Part shown: in pieces, positions 17,403-25,357 of the stretch
How positions within the stretch are numbered: the first letter of the stretch is position 1
How the letters are laid out: every line of letters begins with the position of its first letter
DNA from: Streptomyces sp. NBC_00377
GTDB taxonomy: Bacteria; Actinomycetota; Actinomycetes; Streptomycetales; Streptomycetaceae
Length of the DNA stretch: 64,000 nucleotides
Reading direction: 5' to 3'
Assembly: GCF_036075115.1 (NCBI RefSeq)
Contig: NZ_CP107958.1
Coordinates: 7,068,001-7,132,000 of the forward strand
Position numbers and translations under genes: made by a program
Notes under the pieces: model-generated
Database searches by the model: none
The model's input: the letters and a program-made list of their open reading frames with translations, nothing else
What the model was told of the DNA's origin: nothing

Positions 17403-17816
17403 TCAGCCCTGTATCTCGGGGGCGTAGGTGCCGAAGCTCCAGATGTTGCCCTCGAGGTCTCTGGCCATGTAGTCCCGGGAGCCGTAGTCCTGGTCCGTCG
17501 GGGGCATGAGGATCTCCGCGCCGTGCTCCACGGCCCGCCGGTGGTGTGCGTCCACGTCGTCCACCACGACGTACACCCCGGCCGGACCCGCGTCCTTCAT
17601 CGCCGTGTCGAAGACACCGCCGCGGCCCTTCGAGCCGAGCATCACCGCGCCGTTGCCCTGCGCCAGCTCGGCGTGCACGATCGAGCCGTCCTCGCCCTCG
17701 TACACGGACAGCTCCGTGAACCCCAGGGCCTCCGTGAGCTGTCTGACGGCCGCCTTCGCGTCGGCGTACAACACCGTCGGGCAGATGCCGGGCCGCGCGC
17801 TGGTCGTGCCTGCCAT
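17403..17816 (-). CDS. VOC (glyoxalase/bleomycin-resistance fold) protein
   Basis: Predicted 137 aa, one paired beta-alpha-beta-beta-beta unit. It has a repeat layout CPTVLYADAKAAVRQLTEALGF ... DGSIVHAELAQGNGAVML ... VYVVVDDVDAHHRRAVEHGAEI ... SRDYMARDLEGNIWSFG. The pattern matches the PhnB/YdfR-like glyoxalase superfamily. Candidate metal ligands are His in IVHAEL and acidic residues near the end (RDLEGN). Such proteins bind or modify small molecules; no substrate can be read. It is divergent from the ABC-F gene and shares a 304-base intergenic region with it. Confidence 0.82.
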   Translation of the reverse strand: MAGTTSARPGICPTVLYADAKAAVRQLTEALGFTELSVYEGEDGSIVHAELAQGNGAVMLGSKGRGGVFDTAMKDAGPAGVYVVVDDVDAHHRRAVEHGAEILMPPTDQDYGSRDYMARDLEGNIWSFGTYAPEIQG

Positions 17817-18025
17817 ACGGATCACTCCCTCGTGATCGATGCCGGTTTCGTCACCCGCTGCCCAGTCTCGCACCCCCCACCGACAACGCCGCCGGGACGG
17901 GAATCCGGCAGGAGCACGGAAACCGGACGCAGGGAGAAGCGGACGCCGGAAGCGGACCCACGGGGAAGCGGCGGCCCGTGAAGATCGAACACCTGAACCC
18001 AGAAAAAGTGCTTGCACGATCCCGT

Positions 18026-18094
18026 TAGACTGGCCTCATGGCCATTCTCCTCGCGCACTAGACGGCGGGAACGTCCTCAGCCGCCCAACCCGCC
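18026..18094 (+). promoter_or_regulatory. possible leaderless promoter and leader of the ABC-F gene
   Basis: TAGACT at 18026-18031 is a good -10 hexamer and would place the transcription start at the A of ATG 18038. No good -35 is seen at 17-18 base spacing; TTGCAC at 18012 is too close. Downstream, GGCGGG (18064-18069) can pair with CCCGCC (18089-18094), forming a hairpin between the short upstream ORF and the ABC-F start. This is a candidate attenuation leader. The rest of the 304-base gap shows nothing. Confidence 0.4.
18038..18061 (+). CDS. putative seven-codon leader peptide (MAILLAH)
   Basis: ATG GCC ATT CTC CTC GCG CAC TAG, starting where a leaderless transcript would begin and ending 59 bases before the ABC-F start. 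ABC-F proteins act on the ribosome and several are controlled by translated upstream ORFs whose stalling changes leader folding. This short ORF, followed by a potential hairpin, would fit such control. It is too short for statistical support, so it stands on position alone. Confidence 0.35.
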   Translation: MAILLAH

Positions 18095-18120
18095 AACGAC
18101 CTTCGCACTGGAGTCTGTCC

Positions 18121-19719
<1,599 letters not shown>

Positions 19720-19806
19720 CCGGGCACCGGCGGGGGGCCGTCAGGCGGTCCGCCCAGCGGTCCGCCGGAGGGTCCGCCGCGTGCCCCGCACGGTGGTTCG
19801 CCGCGT

Positions 19807-20104
19807 GATCCACGGGGGTGGATCATTCGTCTGGATCATTCGGCCCACCGGTGATCCATCATCTGTGTGAGATCTCCTCGTATCGAGGTGTGTCCTACAT
19901 CGATTTCACGGCCGATCCCTTTGTCGACAAGGGATCGGCCGTCGCGCGTCTCTGACCTGCCACTTCGCAGGAGAACCCGTTCGGCCCCACGAACAACACC
20001 CGTTGGAATCACAGGTTCCGTTTGTGGGGACGCGCTCCTGTCGTCAAAAGCCTGTGGCACGGACCTTGCCGAATGGGTGGCCATCGCGAGCCGGAGGGGT
20101 GATC
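19807..20104. promoter_or_regulatory. cluster of eight GATC sites upstream of gbn
   Basis: GATC tetramers begin at 19807, 19821, 19834, 19853, 19871, 19914, 19933 and 20101. In DNA of about 72% GC fewer than one is expected in 300 bases. The product of the next gene resembles Gbn, reported to bind GATC-containing DNA, so this may be an autoregulatory region. Otherwise the 425-base gap between the ABC-F and gbn genes holds the hairpin listed next. Confidence 0.5.
19908..19942. terminator. 14-bp perfect hairpin between ABC-F gene and gbn
   Basis: Arms ACGGCCGATCCCTT (19908-19921) and its exact complement (19929-19942) enclose a 7-base loop. It lies about 190 bases after the ABC-F stop and about 200 bases before the gbn start. 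It could be a terminator of the ABC-F transcript or a structured part of the gbn leader. Each arm carries one GATC. Confidence 0.55.
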
Positions 20105-20144
20105 ATGAGGAGGACCAGAGCGCACTTCCCATGAGGAGGCACGG

Positions 20145-20366
20145 GTGGCCGAGACTCTGAAGAAGGGCAGCCGGGTGACCGGCGCCGCGCGCGACAAGCT
20201 CGCGGCAGACCTGAAGAAGAAGTACGACTCCGGTGCGAGCATCCGGGCGCTGGCCGAGGAAACCGGTCGCTCGTATGGCTTTGTTCACCGGATGCTCAGC
20301 GAGTCGGGCGTCACGCTGCGTGGGCGTGGCGGGGCGACCCGAGGCAAGAAGGCCGCCTCGTCCTGA
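20145..20366 (+). CDS. gbn: Gbn-type nucleoid-associated protein, small HTH
   Basis: Predicted 73 aa from GTG 20145. It is Lys/Arg-rich (ETLKKGSRVTGAARDKLAADLKKKY) with a central helix-turn-helix SIRALAEETGRSYGFVHRML and a basic tail RGRGGATRGKK. Size, composition and position beside the enoyl-CoA hydratase gene match SCO1839, described as Gbn, a small GATC-binding nucleoid protein that affects chromosome accessibility, development and antibiotics in S. coelicolor. The identification is by recall, not alignment. The many GATC sites in its own upstream region fit autoregulation. Confidence 0.82.
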   Translation: MAETLKKGSRVTGAARDKLAADLKKKYDSGASIRALAEETGRSYGFVHRMLSESGVTLRGRGGATRGKKAASS

Positions 20367-20392
20367 TCCGGGACGGCTCAACGCCTTCGGTG

Positions 20393-20458
20393 ACCACCCG
20401 GTCGTTCTCCCTCCTGGCCTTGAAGGGGCCCGGCGGGACATCGGATCGACCGGGTGGT
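20393..20458. terminator. 12-bp inverted repeat with long loop after gbn
   Basis: ACCACCCGGTCG (20393-20404) pairs exactly with CGACCGGGTGGT (20447-20458) across 42 bases that contain smaller G/C stems. It begins 27 bases after the gbn stop and ends 55 bases before the next start. It could be a terminator or attenuator; the long loop makes simple termination less certain. Confidence 0.45.
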
Positions 20459-20512
20459 TACTGTGCAGTCACTTAGCCGACCGCTAGCTGACCGCACCAT
20501 CGGAGGCGCCTC

Positions 20513-21316
20513 ATGGCCACGCCCGGCCAGGAACTCGTTCCCCTGCTCGACAAGGACGGCGTACGGCTCACCGTGGACGACGCGCTCGCCACGGTGACGC
20601 TGGCCAACCCGGCCAAGCGCAATGCGCAGAGCCCCGCGATGTGGCGGGCGCTCGCCGAGGCCGGTCGGCTGGTGCCGGGCTCCGTCCGCGTGGTCGTGCT
20701 CCGCGGCGAGGGCAAATCCTTCTCCGCAGGGCTCGACCGGCAGATGTTCACGCCCGAGGGGATCGACGGCGAGCCGTCCTTCATCGAGCTCGCACGCAGT
20801 GGCGACGCCGAACTCGACGCCGCCATCGCCGGGTTCCAGGAGGGCTTCACCTGGTGGCGGCGCAACGACCTCGTGTCCATCGCCGCGGTCCAGGGCCACG
20901 CCATCGGTGCGGGCTTCCAGCTGGCACTCGCCTGTGACCTGCGCGTCGTCGCCGACGACGTGCAGTTCGCCATGCGCGAGACCAGCCTCGGCCTGGTACC
21001 GGACCTCACGGGCACGCACCCCCTCGTCTCCCTGGTCGGCTACGGCCGCGCGGCCGAGATCTGCCTGACCGGCCGGTTCGTGCACGCCGAGGAGGCGGTG
21101 AGTTCCGGGCTCGCCAACCTCGCCGTGCCCGCGCAGGAGCTCGACACCGCCGCTCACGAGCTGGCCGCGGCGATCCTGGCCGCGCCCCGCGAGGCCGTCA
21201 TCGAGACCAAGGCGCTGCTGCGCGGCGCCGGGGACCGGACCTACGACGAGCAGCGCGCCGCCGAGCGCGCCGCCCAGGGCCGCCGCCTGCGGGACCTGGC
21301 CGGCATCGGCGAGTGA
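20513..21316 (+). CDS. enoyl-CoA hydratase/isomerase family protein
   Basis: Predicted 267 aa, the standard crotonase length. The oxyanion-hole segments are GEGKSFSAGLDRQMF and QGHAIGAGFQLALACDLRVV, and the second catalytic region is ETSLGLVPDLTGTHPL. The Glu equivalent of the second hydratase acid is replaced in a VPDLTG context, so the reaction may be isomerase- or hydratase-like. A good GGAGG lies before the ATG. The family acts on CoA thioesters, probably in fatty acid or branched acid breakdown. It follows gbn in the same direction, but the intervening inverted repeat suggests partly separate transcription. Confidence 0.88.
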   Translation: MATPGQELVPLLDKDGVRLTVDDALATVTLANPAKRNAQSPAMWRALAEAGRLVPGSVRVVVLRGEGKSFSAGLDRQMFTPEGIDGEPSFIELARSGDAELDAAIAGFQEGFTWWRRNDLVSIAAVQGHAIGAGFQLALACDLRVVADDVQFAMRETSLGLVPDLTGTHPLVSLVGYGRAAEICLTGRFVHAEEAVSSGLANLAVPAQELDTAAHELAAAILAAPREAVIETKALLRGAGDRTYDEQRAAERAAQGRRLRDLAGIGE

Positions 21317-21338
21317 GCCGGGTCCTCGCGGACCCCGG

Positions 21339-22052
21339 TCACTCCACCGCCGTGACCAGCACGGTCACCGTCGGGTGATCCCGTAGCACCTCCGACACCA
21401 CCCTGCGCACCTCCCGGGCCACGTCCACGGCCCGGTGGTGCGCGTTCACCGCGATCTCCACGCGCGCGTGACGGCGCGGCAGGGCGGTCGCGTGCTCCCG
21501 CTCCTCGATGCGTACCGCCCTGCCGATGACATCGGTCAACCGGGTCACCCCCGGCACGGACAACGCGGCGACGGTCGCACGCGCCTCGTCGCCGTGCTGT
21601 GCCGTCCTGACGGGCGGCGGCTCCGGAGCGGGCTGTGCCGCCTCGGGTTCCGGGTCCTCGTCCAGCAGGGCCGTCACCCGCAGGTCCACCTTCGACACCG
21701 CCAGACCGAGGCGCTCCGTCGCGGCCGCCGCCAGCGCCGAGCGCAGACGCGACGCCGTCGCCGGCAGCGGCTCGGACGCGTACGCGGCGATGTCGGCCGT
21801 CACCCGCAGCGGCCCGGGCGGCAGGGCGCCGGGTGGGGGCGGCACCGCGGGCTCGTACACCCCCGCCGGGTCGGCCCCCGCGATCTCCAGCGTGCCCAGC
21901 CGCACGCCCTCCACGCTCCGCGCCGCCCGCCGCAGCACCGCCTCGGCCGCGACCCCCGTGATCCACGCGCCGTCCCGCGGCCCGCCCAGCGGCAGCAGTC
22001 TGCCGAGGGCCAGCTGATGCCGTACCGCGCTCGTCCATCCGTCCGCCGTCAT
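21339..22052 (-). CDS. conserved protein divergent from the Asp23 cluster
   Basis: Predicted 237 aa, starting MTADGWTSAVRHQLALGRLLPLGG. It has two similar alpha/beta units (RRAARSVEGVRLGTLEI ... VTADIAAYASEPLPA ... and ARATVAALSVPGVTRLTDVIGRAVRIEERE ... ARVEIAVNAHHRAVDVAREVRRVVSEVL ... TVTVLVTAVE) separated by a Pro/Glu linker. The second unit resembles the Asp23/Gls24 fold, with the same 'V.GV..L' and 'V.....V' pattern. Database entries sometimes carry the odd name 'nucleopolyhedrovirus P10 family protein', which is not informative. It is divergent from and probably functionally tied to the envelope cluster. Confidence 0.72.
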   Translation of the reverse strand: MTADGWTSAVRHQLALGRLLPLGGPRDGAWITGVAAEAVLRRAARSVEGVRLGTLEIAGADPAGVYEPAVPPPPGALPPGPLRVTADIAAYASEPLPATASRLRSALAAAATERLGLAVSKVDLRVTALLDEDPEPEAAQPAPEPPPVRTAQHGDEARATVAALSVPGVTRLTDVIGRAVRIEEREHATALPRRHARVEIAVNAHHRAVDVAREVRRVVSEVLRDHPTVTVLVTAVE

Positions 22053-22147
22053 TGCTCCAGCCTGCCGCATCCCCGGGGCGCATCGGGGCAACCGCGCTTA
22101 CCGTGGTCGAAGGGGAACGAACGAACCGGACGTAAGGACGTACGGCG

Positions 22148-22630
22148 ATGACCGAGGCAACGGAGCAGCAGCGGACGCAGATGCCCGACGGAGGCACCGA
22201 GCCGCTGGGGACCCGCAAGACGACCAGACGCGGCGGTGGGGACCCGTCCACCCGAGGACGGACCACCATCGCAGACGGGGTCGTGGAGAAGATCGCCGGC
22301 CTCGCGGCGCGGGACGTCCTGGGCGTCCACGCGATGGGCAGCGGACTGAGCCGCACCTTCGGCGCCGTACGGGACCGCGTGCCCGGCGGTTCGAAGTCGG
22401 TGACCCGAGGCGTGAAGGCCGAGGTCGGCGAGGTGCAGACCGCGCTCGACCTGGAGATCGTCGTCGACTACGGCGTGGCCATCGCCGATGTCGCCCAGGC
22501 CGTGCGGGAGAACGTGATCGCGGCCGTTGAGCGGATGACAGGACTGGAGGTCGTCGAGGTCAACATCGCCGTGAGCGACGTCAAACTGCCCGACGAAGAG
22601 GACGAGGAGCCGGAGCCCCGGATCCAGTGA
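22148..22630 (+). CDS. Asp23/Gls24 family envelope stress protein
   Basis: Predicted 160 aa. After a polar N-terminus (residues 1-35) comes the Asp23 domain: TTIADGVVEKIAGLAARDVLGVHAMG, KAEVGEVQTALDLEIVVDYGVAIADVAQAVRENVIAAVERMTGLEVVEVNIAVSDV, in short the DIAQ-type and VVEVNV motifs of the family. Asp23 proteins form abundant membrane-associated assemblies, anchored by AmaP in Staphylococcus. The last gene here is an AmaP homologue, so a matching complex is likely. An acidic tail (EEDEEPEP) ends the protein. It is the first gene of a five-gene set. Confidence 0.9.
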   Translation: MTEATEQQRTQMPDGGTEPLGTRKTTRRGGGDPSTRGRTTIADGVVEKIAGLAARDVLGVHAMGSGLSRTFGAVRDRVPGGSKSVTRGVKAEVGEVQTALDLEIVVDYGVAIADVAQAVRENVIAAVERMTGLEVVEVNIAVSDVKLPDEEDEEPEPRIQ

Positions 22631-22673
22631 CGCACGGACGGCCGGGTGACCGGACCGCCGAGGGGAGATCACC

Positions 22674-22859
22674 TTGAGCATGGCCGTGGCCGGCATGATC
22701 GCCGGCATGGCACTGGGCTTCGCCGGATACTTCGGCGGGTTCGGGGCCTTCCTGCTGGTGGCGGCACTGGGCGCCATCGGGTCCGTCGTCGGCCGGTTCC
22801 TCGAAGGGGACCTGGAACTCGGCGACTTCTTCCGCACCCGCGATGACCGGCGCCGGTGA
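22674..22859 (+). CDS. 61-aa membrane protein of the Asp23 cluster
   Basis: Predicted 61 aa with one long glycine/alanine-rich hydrophobic region (GMIAGMALGFAGYFGGFGAFLLVAALGAIGSVVG, partly two helices) and a charged tail EGDLELGDFFRTRDDRRR. A GGGGAG site 6 bases before TTG 22674 favours that start; ATG 22680 is the alternative. Its TGA overlaps the next GTG start by four bases, so the two are translationally coupled. The composition fits the small DUF2273-like proteins often paired with Asp23 and AmaP. Confidence 0.8.
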   Translation: MSMAVAGMIAGMALGFAGYFGGFGAFLLVAALGAIGSVVGRFLEGDLELGDFFRTRDDRRR

Positions 22860-23239
22860 CCCCCGTGGACGAGGGGAGCGTCGCCGCGGGGCGACGCCCG
22901 TCCGCCGTTCCCCCGGGCGAACGCGGCGCGACCCGCATCGCCGACCGGGTCGTGGCCAAGATCGCGGCCCAGGCCGCGCGCGAGGCGGTGGGCCCCCTGC
23001 CGGGCGCCGCCGCCGGCCCGCACGCCACCGTTGTCGTCCACCATGAGGCCGCACGCGTCCGGGTCCACCTCGAACTCGGCTACCCGACCGATATCGGCGG
23101 ACGCTGTCACCGTGTGCGTCGGCATGTCACCGAGCGGGTAGGCGCGTTGGTGGGAATGGAGGTTCCGGAGGTCGCCGTCCAGGTGGAGCGGCTGCACCTG
23201 ACAGAGACCTCCGGCGTGGCGCACGGGAGGACGCGATGA
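22856..23239 (+). CDS. second Asp23-like protein
   Basis: Predicted 127 aa from GTG 22856. A short Asp23-type domain is present: GATRIADRVVAKIAAQAAREAVG, then ARVRVHLELGYPTDIGGRCHRVRRHVTERVGALVGMEVPEVAVQVERL. It lacks the acidic tail of the first Asp23 protein and is more degenerate. It probably partners the 160-aa paralogue in the same envelope assembly. It overlaps both neighbours by four bases. Confidence 0.8.
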   Translation: MTPVDEGSVAAGRRPSAVPPGERGATRIADRVVAKIAAQAAREAVGPLPGAAAGPHATVVVHHEAARVRVHLELGYPTDIGGRCHRVRRHVTERVGALVGMEVPEVAVQVERLHLTETSGVAHGRTR

Positions 23240-23862
23240 GCGAGCCCGGAGGCTTGCAGGGCACAGTGCCCGTTCTGGAGAAACCCACGCAGGACGACGG
23301 CCCCGGCGCGCCGGGTCCCGCCGAGCACCGCTTCTGGTCGGCGCGTCGCGTTCCGGCCGGTGTCGTCGCGGCACTGCTGCTGGTCGTCGCCGGGGCCTTC
23401 CTCTACGACGTGGCCGCCGTCCGCGCCCACCGCTCGGCGTCGGCCTGGCGGAGGGGACTCGCCCGGCAGCTCGCCGAGCGTCCCCTCGACGACATCTGGG
23501 TACTGGTGGGCGCCGGTGTCGTGGCGGCCCTCGGGCTGTGGCTGATCCTCCTGGCCGCCACCCCGGGCCTGCGGGATCTGCTGCCGATGCGCCGTACCCA
23601 CCCGGACGTCCGGGCGGGCCTGCACCGGGGCGCGGCCTCACTGGTGCTGCGCGACCGGGCCATGGAGGTCGCCGGCGTGCAGTCGGTACGGGTGCGCACG
23701 GGCCGCCGCAGGGCCGACGTCCGCGCGCTCTCCCACTTCCGCGACCTGGAGGACGTCCGCGCCGACCTGGACGCCGTCCTCGACGACGCGATCCGCGGTC
23801 TGGGACTGGTCAGGCCGCTCAACCTGACCCTCCACGTACGGCGACCGGCGAAGAAGAGGTGA
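23236..23862 (+). CDS. DUF6286-like membrane protein of the Asp23 cluster
   Basis: Predicted 208 aa. Two membrane helices (about residues 40-58, VPAGVVAALLLVVAGAFLYDV, and 93-113, VLVGAGVVAALGLWLILLA) are followed by a cytoplasmic domain containing GLHRGAASLVLRDRAMEVAGVQSVRVRTGRRRADVRA. That domain again resembles the AmaP/Asp23 'alpha-beta' module. I place it in the DUF6286 group from memory. It likely anchors the complex or changes its geometry. It is coupled to its neighbour by an ATGA overlap. Confidence 0.75.
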   Translation: MSEPGGLQGTVPVLEKPTQDDGPGAPGPAEHRFWSARRVPAGVVAALLLVVAGAFLYDVAAVRAHRSASAWRRGLARQLAERPLDDIWVLVGAGVVAALGLWLILLAATPGLRDLLPMRRTHPDVRAGLHRGAASLVLRDRAMEVAGVQSVRVRTGRRRADVRALSHFRDLEDVRADLDAVLDDAIRGLGLVRPLNLTLHVRRPAKKR

Positions 23863-23864
23863 GG

Positions 23865-24446
23865 ATGATGCCGGGAACCGTGAACCGCGTGCTCCTCGCA
23901 CTCGTCGGACTGGTGCTGCTCGCCGTGGGCGGCGCCGTGCTGGCCGTGGGCCTGGGCGTCCCGGCGCCGTCCTGGTGGCTGCACGACGGACCCCACGACC
24001 GCCTGCTCACCGCCGCCGAACGCACCCGCTGGCGCGCCGACGCCTGGTGGTGGCCGACGGTGATCGCGGTCCTCGCCCTTCTCGTCCTGCTGGCCCTGTG
24101 GTGGCTGACCGCGGTTCTGCGCCGTCGTCGCCTCGGGGAGCTCCTGGTCGACACAGGCGACGGCGCGGGAGCGCTGCTGCGGGGCCGCGCCCTGGAGGGC
24201 GTACTCGCGGGCGAGGCGGGGCGACTGGACGGCGTGGCCCACGCCCAGGTGGCCCTGACGGGCAGCAGGGAGGCGCCCGCCGCGCGGGTCCGCCTGCTGC
24301 TGGAGCCCCACGTGGACCCGGCGACGGCCCTGGACCACCTGACGGCGCGGGCCCTGACCCACGCCCGGGAGTCGGCGGCGCTGGCGAGGCTCCCGGCGGA
24401 GGTGCGGATGCGGGGCGCCGGACACAAGGCGCCAAGGGTCAGTTGA
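23865..24446 (+). CDS. amaP: AmaP-like alkaline shock membrane anchor
   Basis: Predicted 193 aa. Two hydrophobic helices (about residues 8-28 and 62-83) flank a Trp-rich extracytoplasmic loop (PAPSWWLHDGPHDRLL), and a C-terminal domain with LLLEPHVDPATALDHLTARALTHARESA follows. In Staphylococcus AmaP anchors Asp23 at the membrane. The ATG at 23865 follows an AGAGG site; a second ATG one codon on is possible. The last residues (GHKAPRVS) are encoded by the first copy of a 34-bp tandem repeat that runs past the stop. Confidence 0.8.
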   Translation: MMPGTVNRVLLALVGLVLLAVGGAVLAVGLGVPAPSWWLHDGPHDRLLTAAERTRWRADAWWWPTVIAVLALLVLLALWWLTAVLRRRRLGELLVDTGDGAGALLRGRALEGVLAGEAGRLDGVAHAQVALTGSREAPAARVRLLLEPHVDPATALDHLTARALTHARESAALARLPAEVRMRGAGHKAPRVS

Positions 24447-24521
24447 GGGACCTGGACACAAGACCCGAAGGGTCGGTCGAGGGACCTGGACACAGGGCGC
24501 AAAGGGTCGGTGGAGGCACCC
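24420..24521. repeat. three 34-bp imperfect tandem repeats at the amaP stop
   Basis: Units start at 24420, 24454 and 24488. Each begins GGACACA, continues with a variable core, has AAGGGTC, and ends in a GAGG(G/C)ACC block. The first unit contains the amaP stop codon (24444-24446), so the array crosses the gene end. Nothing else is visible between it and the SDR end at 24597. Confidence 0.8.
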
Positions 24522-24596
24522 CTGAGCGCGGGGCTGCGCACGTCCGGGGGCAGGTGAGCCGCCCCCGGAGCGCGGAGCGGCGTCGGCGGCGGACCG

Positions 24597-25352
24597 TCAG
24601 AAGCCGTGCCGCATCCCGCCGTCGACCGGCACCATGAGGCCCGTCAGGTAGGAGGCGGCCGGGGACAGCAGGAACGCGGCCGTCCGGCCGAACTCCGCCG
24701 GGGTCCCGTACCGCCGCAGCGGGATCCGGGACTCGTTCGCGGCCCGGGTGGCCTCCGGGTCGGCCGACAGCCCGTCCAGCTCCCGCACGCGGTCGGTGTC
24801 GATCCGGGCGGGCAGCAGGCCCACGACCCGGACACCCCTCGGCCCGAGTTCGTCGGAGAGCGACTTCGCGAACCCGGCCAGTCCCGGCCTCAGGCCGTTG
24901 GAGATCGTCAGCCCGGGAATCGGTTCGTGCACCGACCCCGACAGCACGAACCCGATGACGCCGCCCGCCTCCAGCTCGGCGGCGGCCGCCCGCGCCAGCC
25001 GGACCGCCCCGAGGAACACCGACTCGAACGCGGTCTGCCACTGCTCGTCCGTGTTGTCCGCGACGAACCCGGGCGGCGGACCGCCCACGCTCACCAGCAC
25101 CCCGTCGAACCCGCCGAAGGCGTCCCGTGCCGTCGCGATCAGCCGTGCCGCCGCGCCGGGGTCGGCGTTGTCCACGGCGACCCCGACCGCGTTCGGCCCC
25201 AGTCCGGCCGCGGCGTCGGCGACGCTCTCCTCGTTCCGCCCGGTGAGGACGACCTTCGCGCCGTCCGCCACGAGCTCGCGCGCGGCGGCGTGGCCGAGGC
25301 CGCGGGTGGCCCCGGTGACGACGTACACCCGGTCCTTCAGTCCAAGATCCAT
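24597..25352 (-). CDS. short-chain dehydrogenase lacking the Tyr-Lys pair
   Basis: Predicted 251 aa. The Rossmann fold motif is VVTGATRGLGHAAAREL, and the C-terminus has YLTGLMVPVDGGMRHG. The active site segment reads FVLSGSVHEPIPGLTISNGLRPGLAGFAKSL: the catalytic Ser region is present, but the YxxxK Tyr and Lys positions are replaced by Ile and Leu. This is a known SDR subgroup lacking the usual catalysis, so its activity is unclear. It starts five bases after the GH15 stop and is co-transcribed with it. Confidence 0.85.
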   Translation of the reverse strand: MDLGLKDRVYVVTGATRGLGHAAARELVADGAKVVLTGRNEESVADAAAGLGPNAVGVAVDNADPGAAARLIATARDAFGGFDGVLVSVGGPPPGFVADNTDEQWQTAFESVFLGAVRLARAAAAELEAGGVIGFVLSGSVHEPIPGLTISNGLRPGLAGFAKSLSDELGPRGVRVVGLLPARIDTDRVRELDGLSADPEATRAANESRIPLRRYGTPAEFGRTAAFLLSPAASYLTGLMVPVDGGMRHGF

Positions 25353-25357
25353 GGCTC

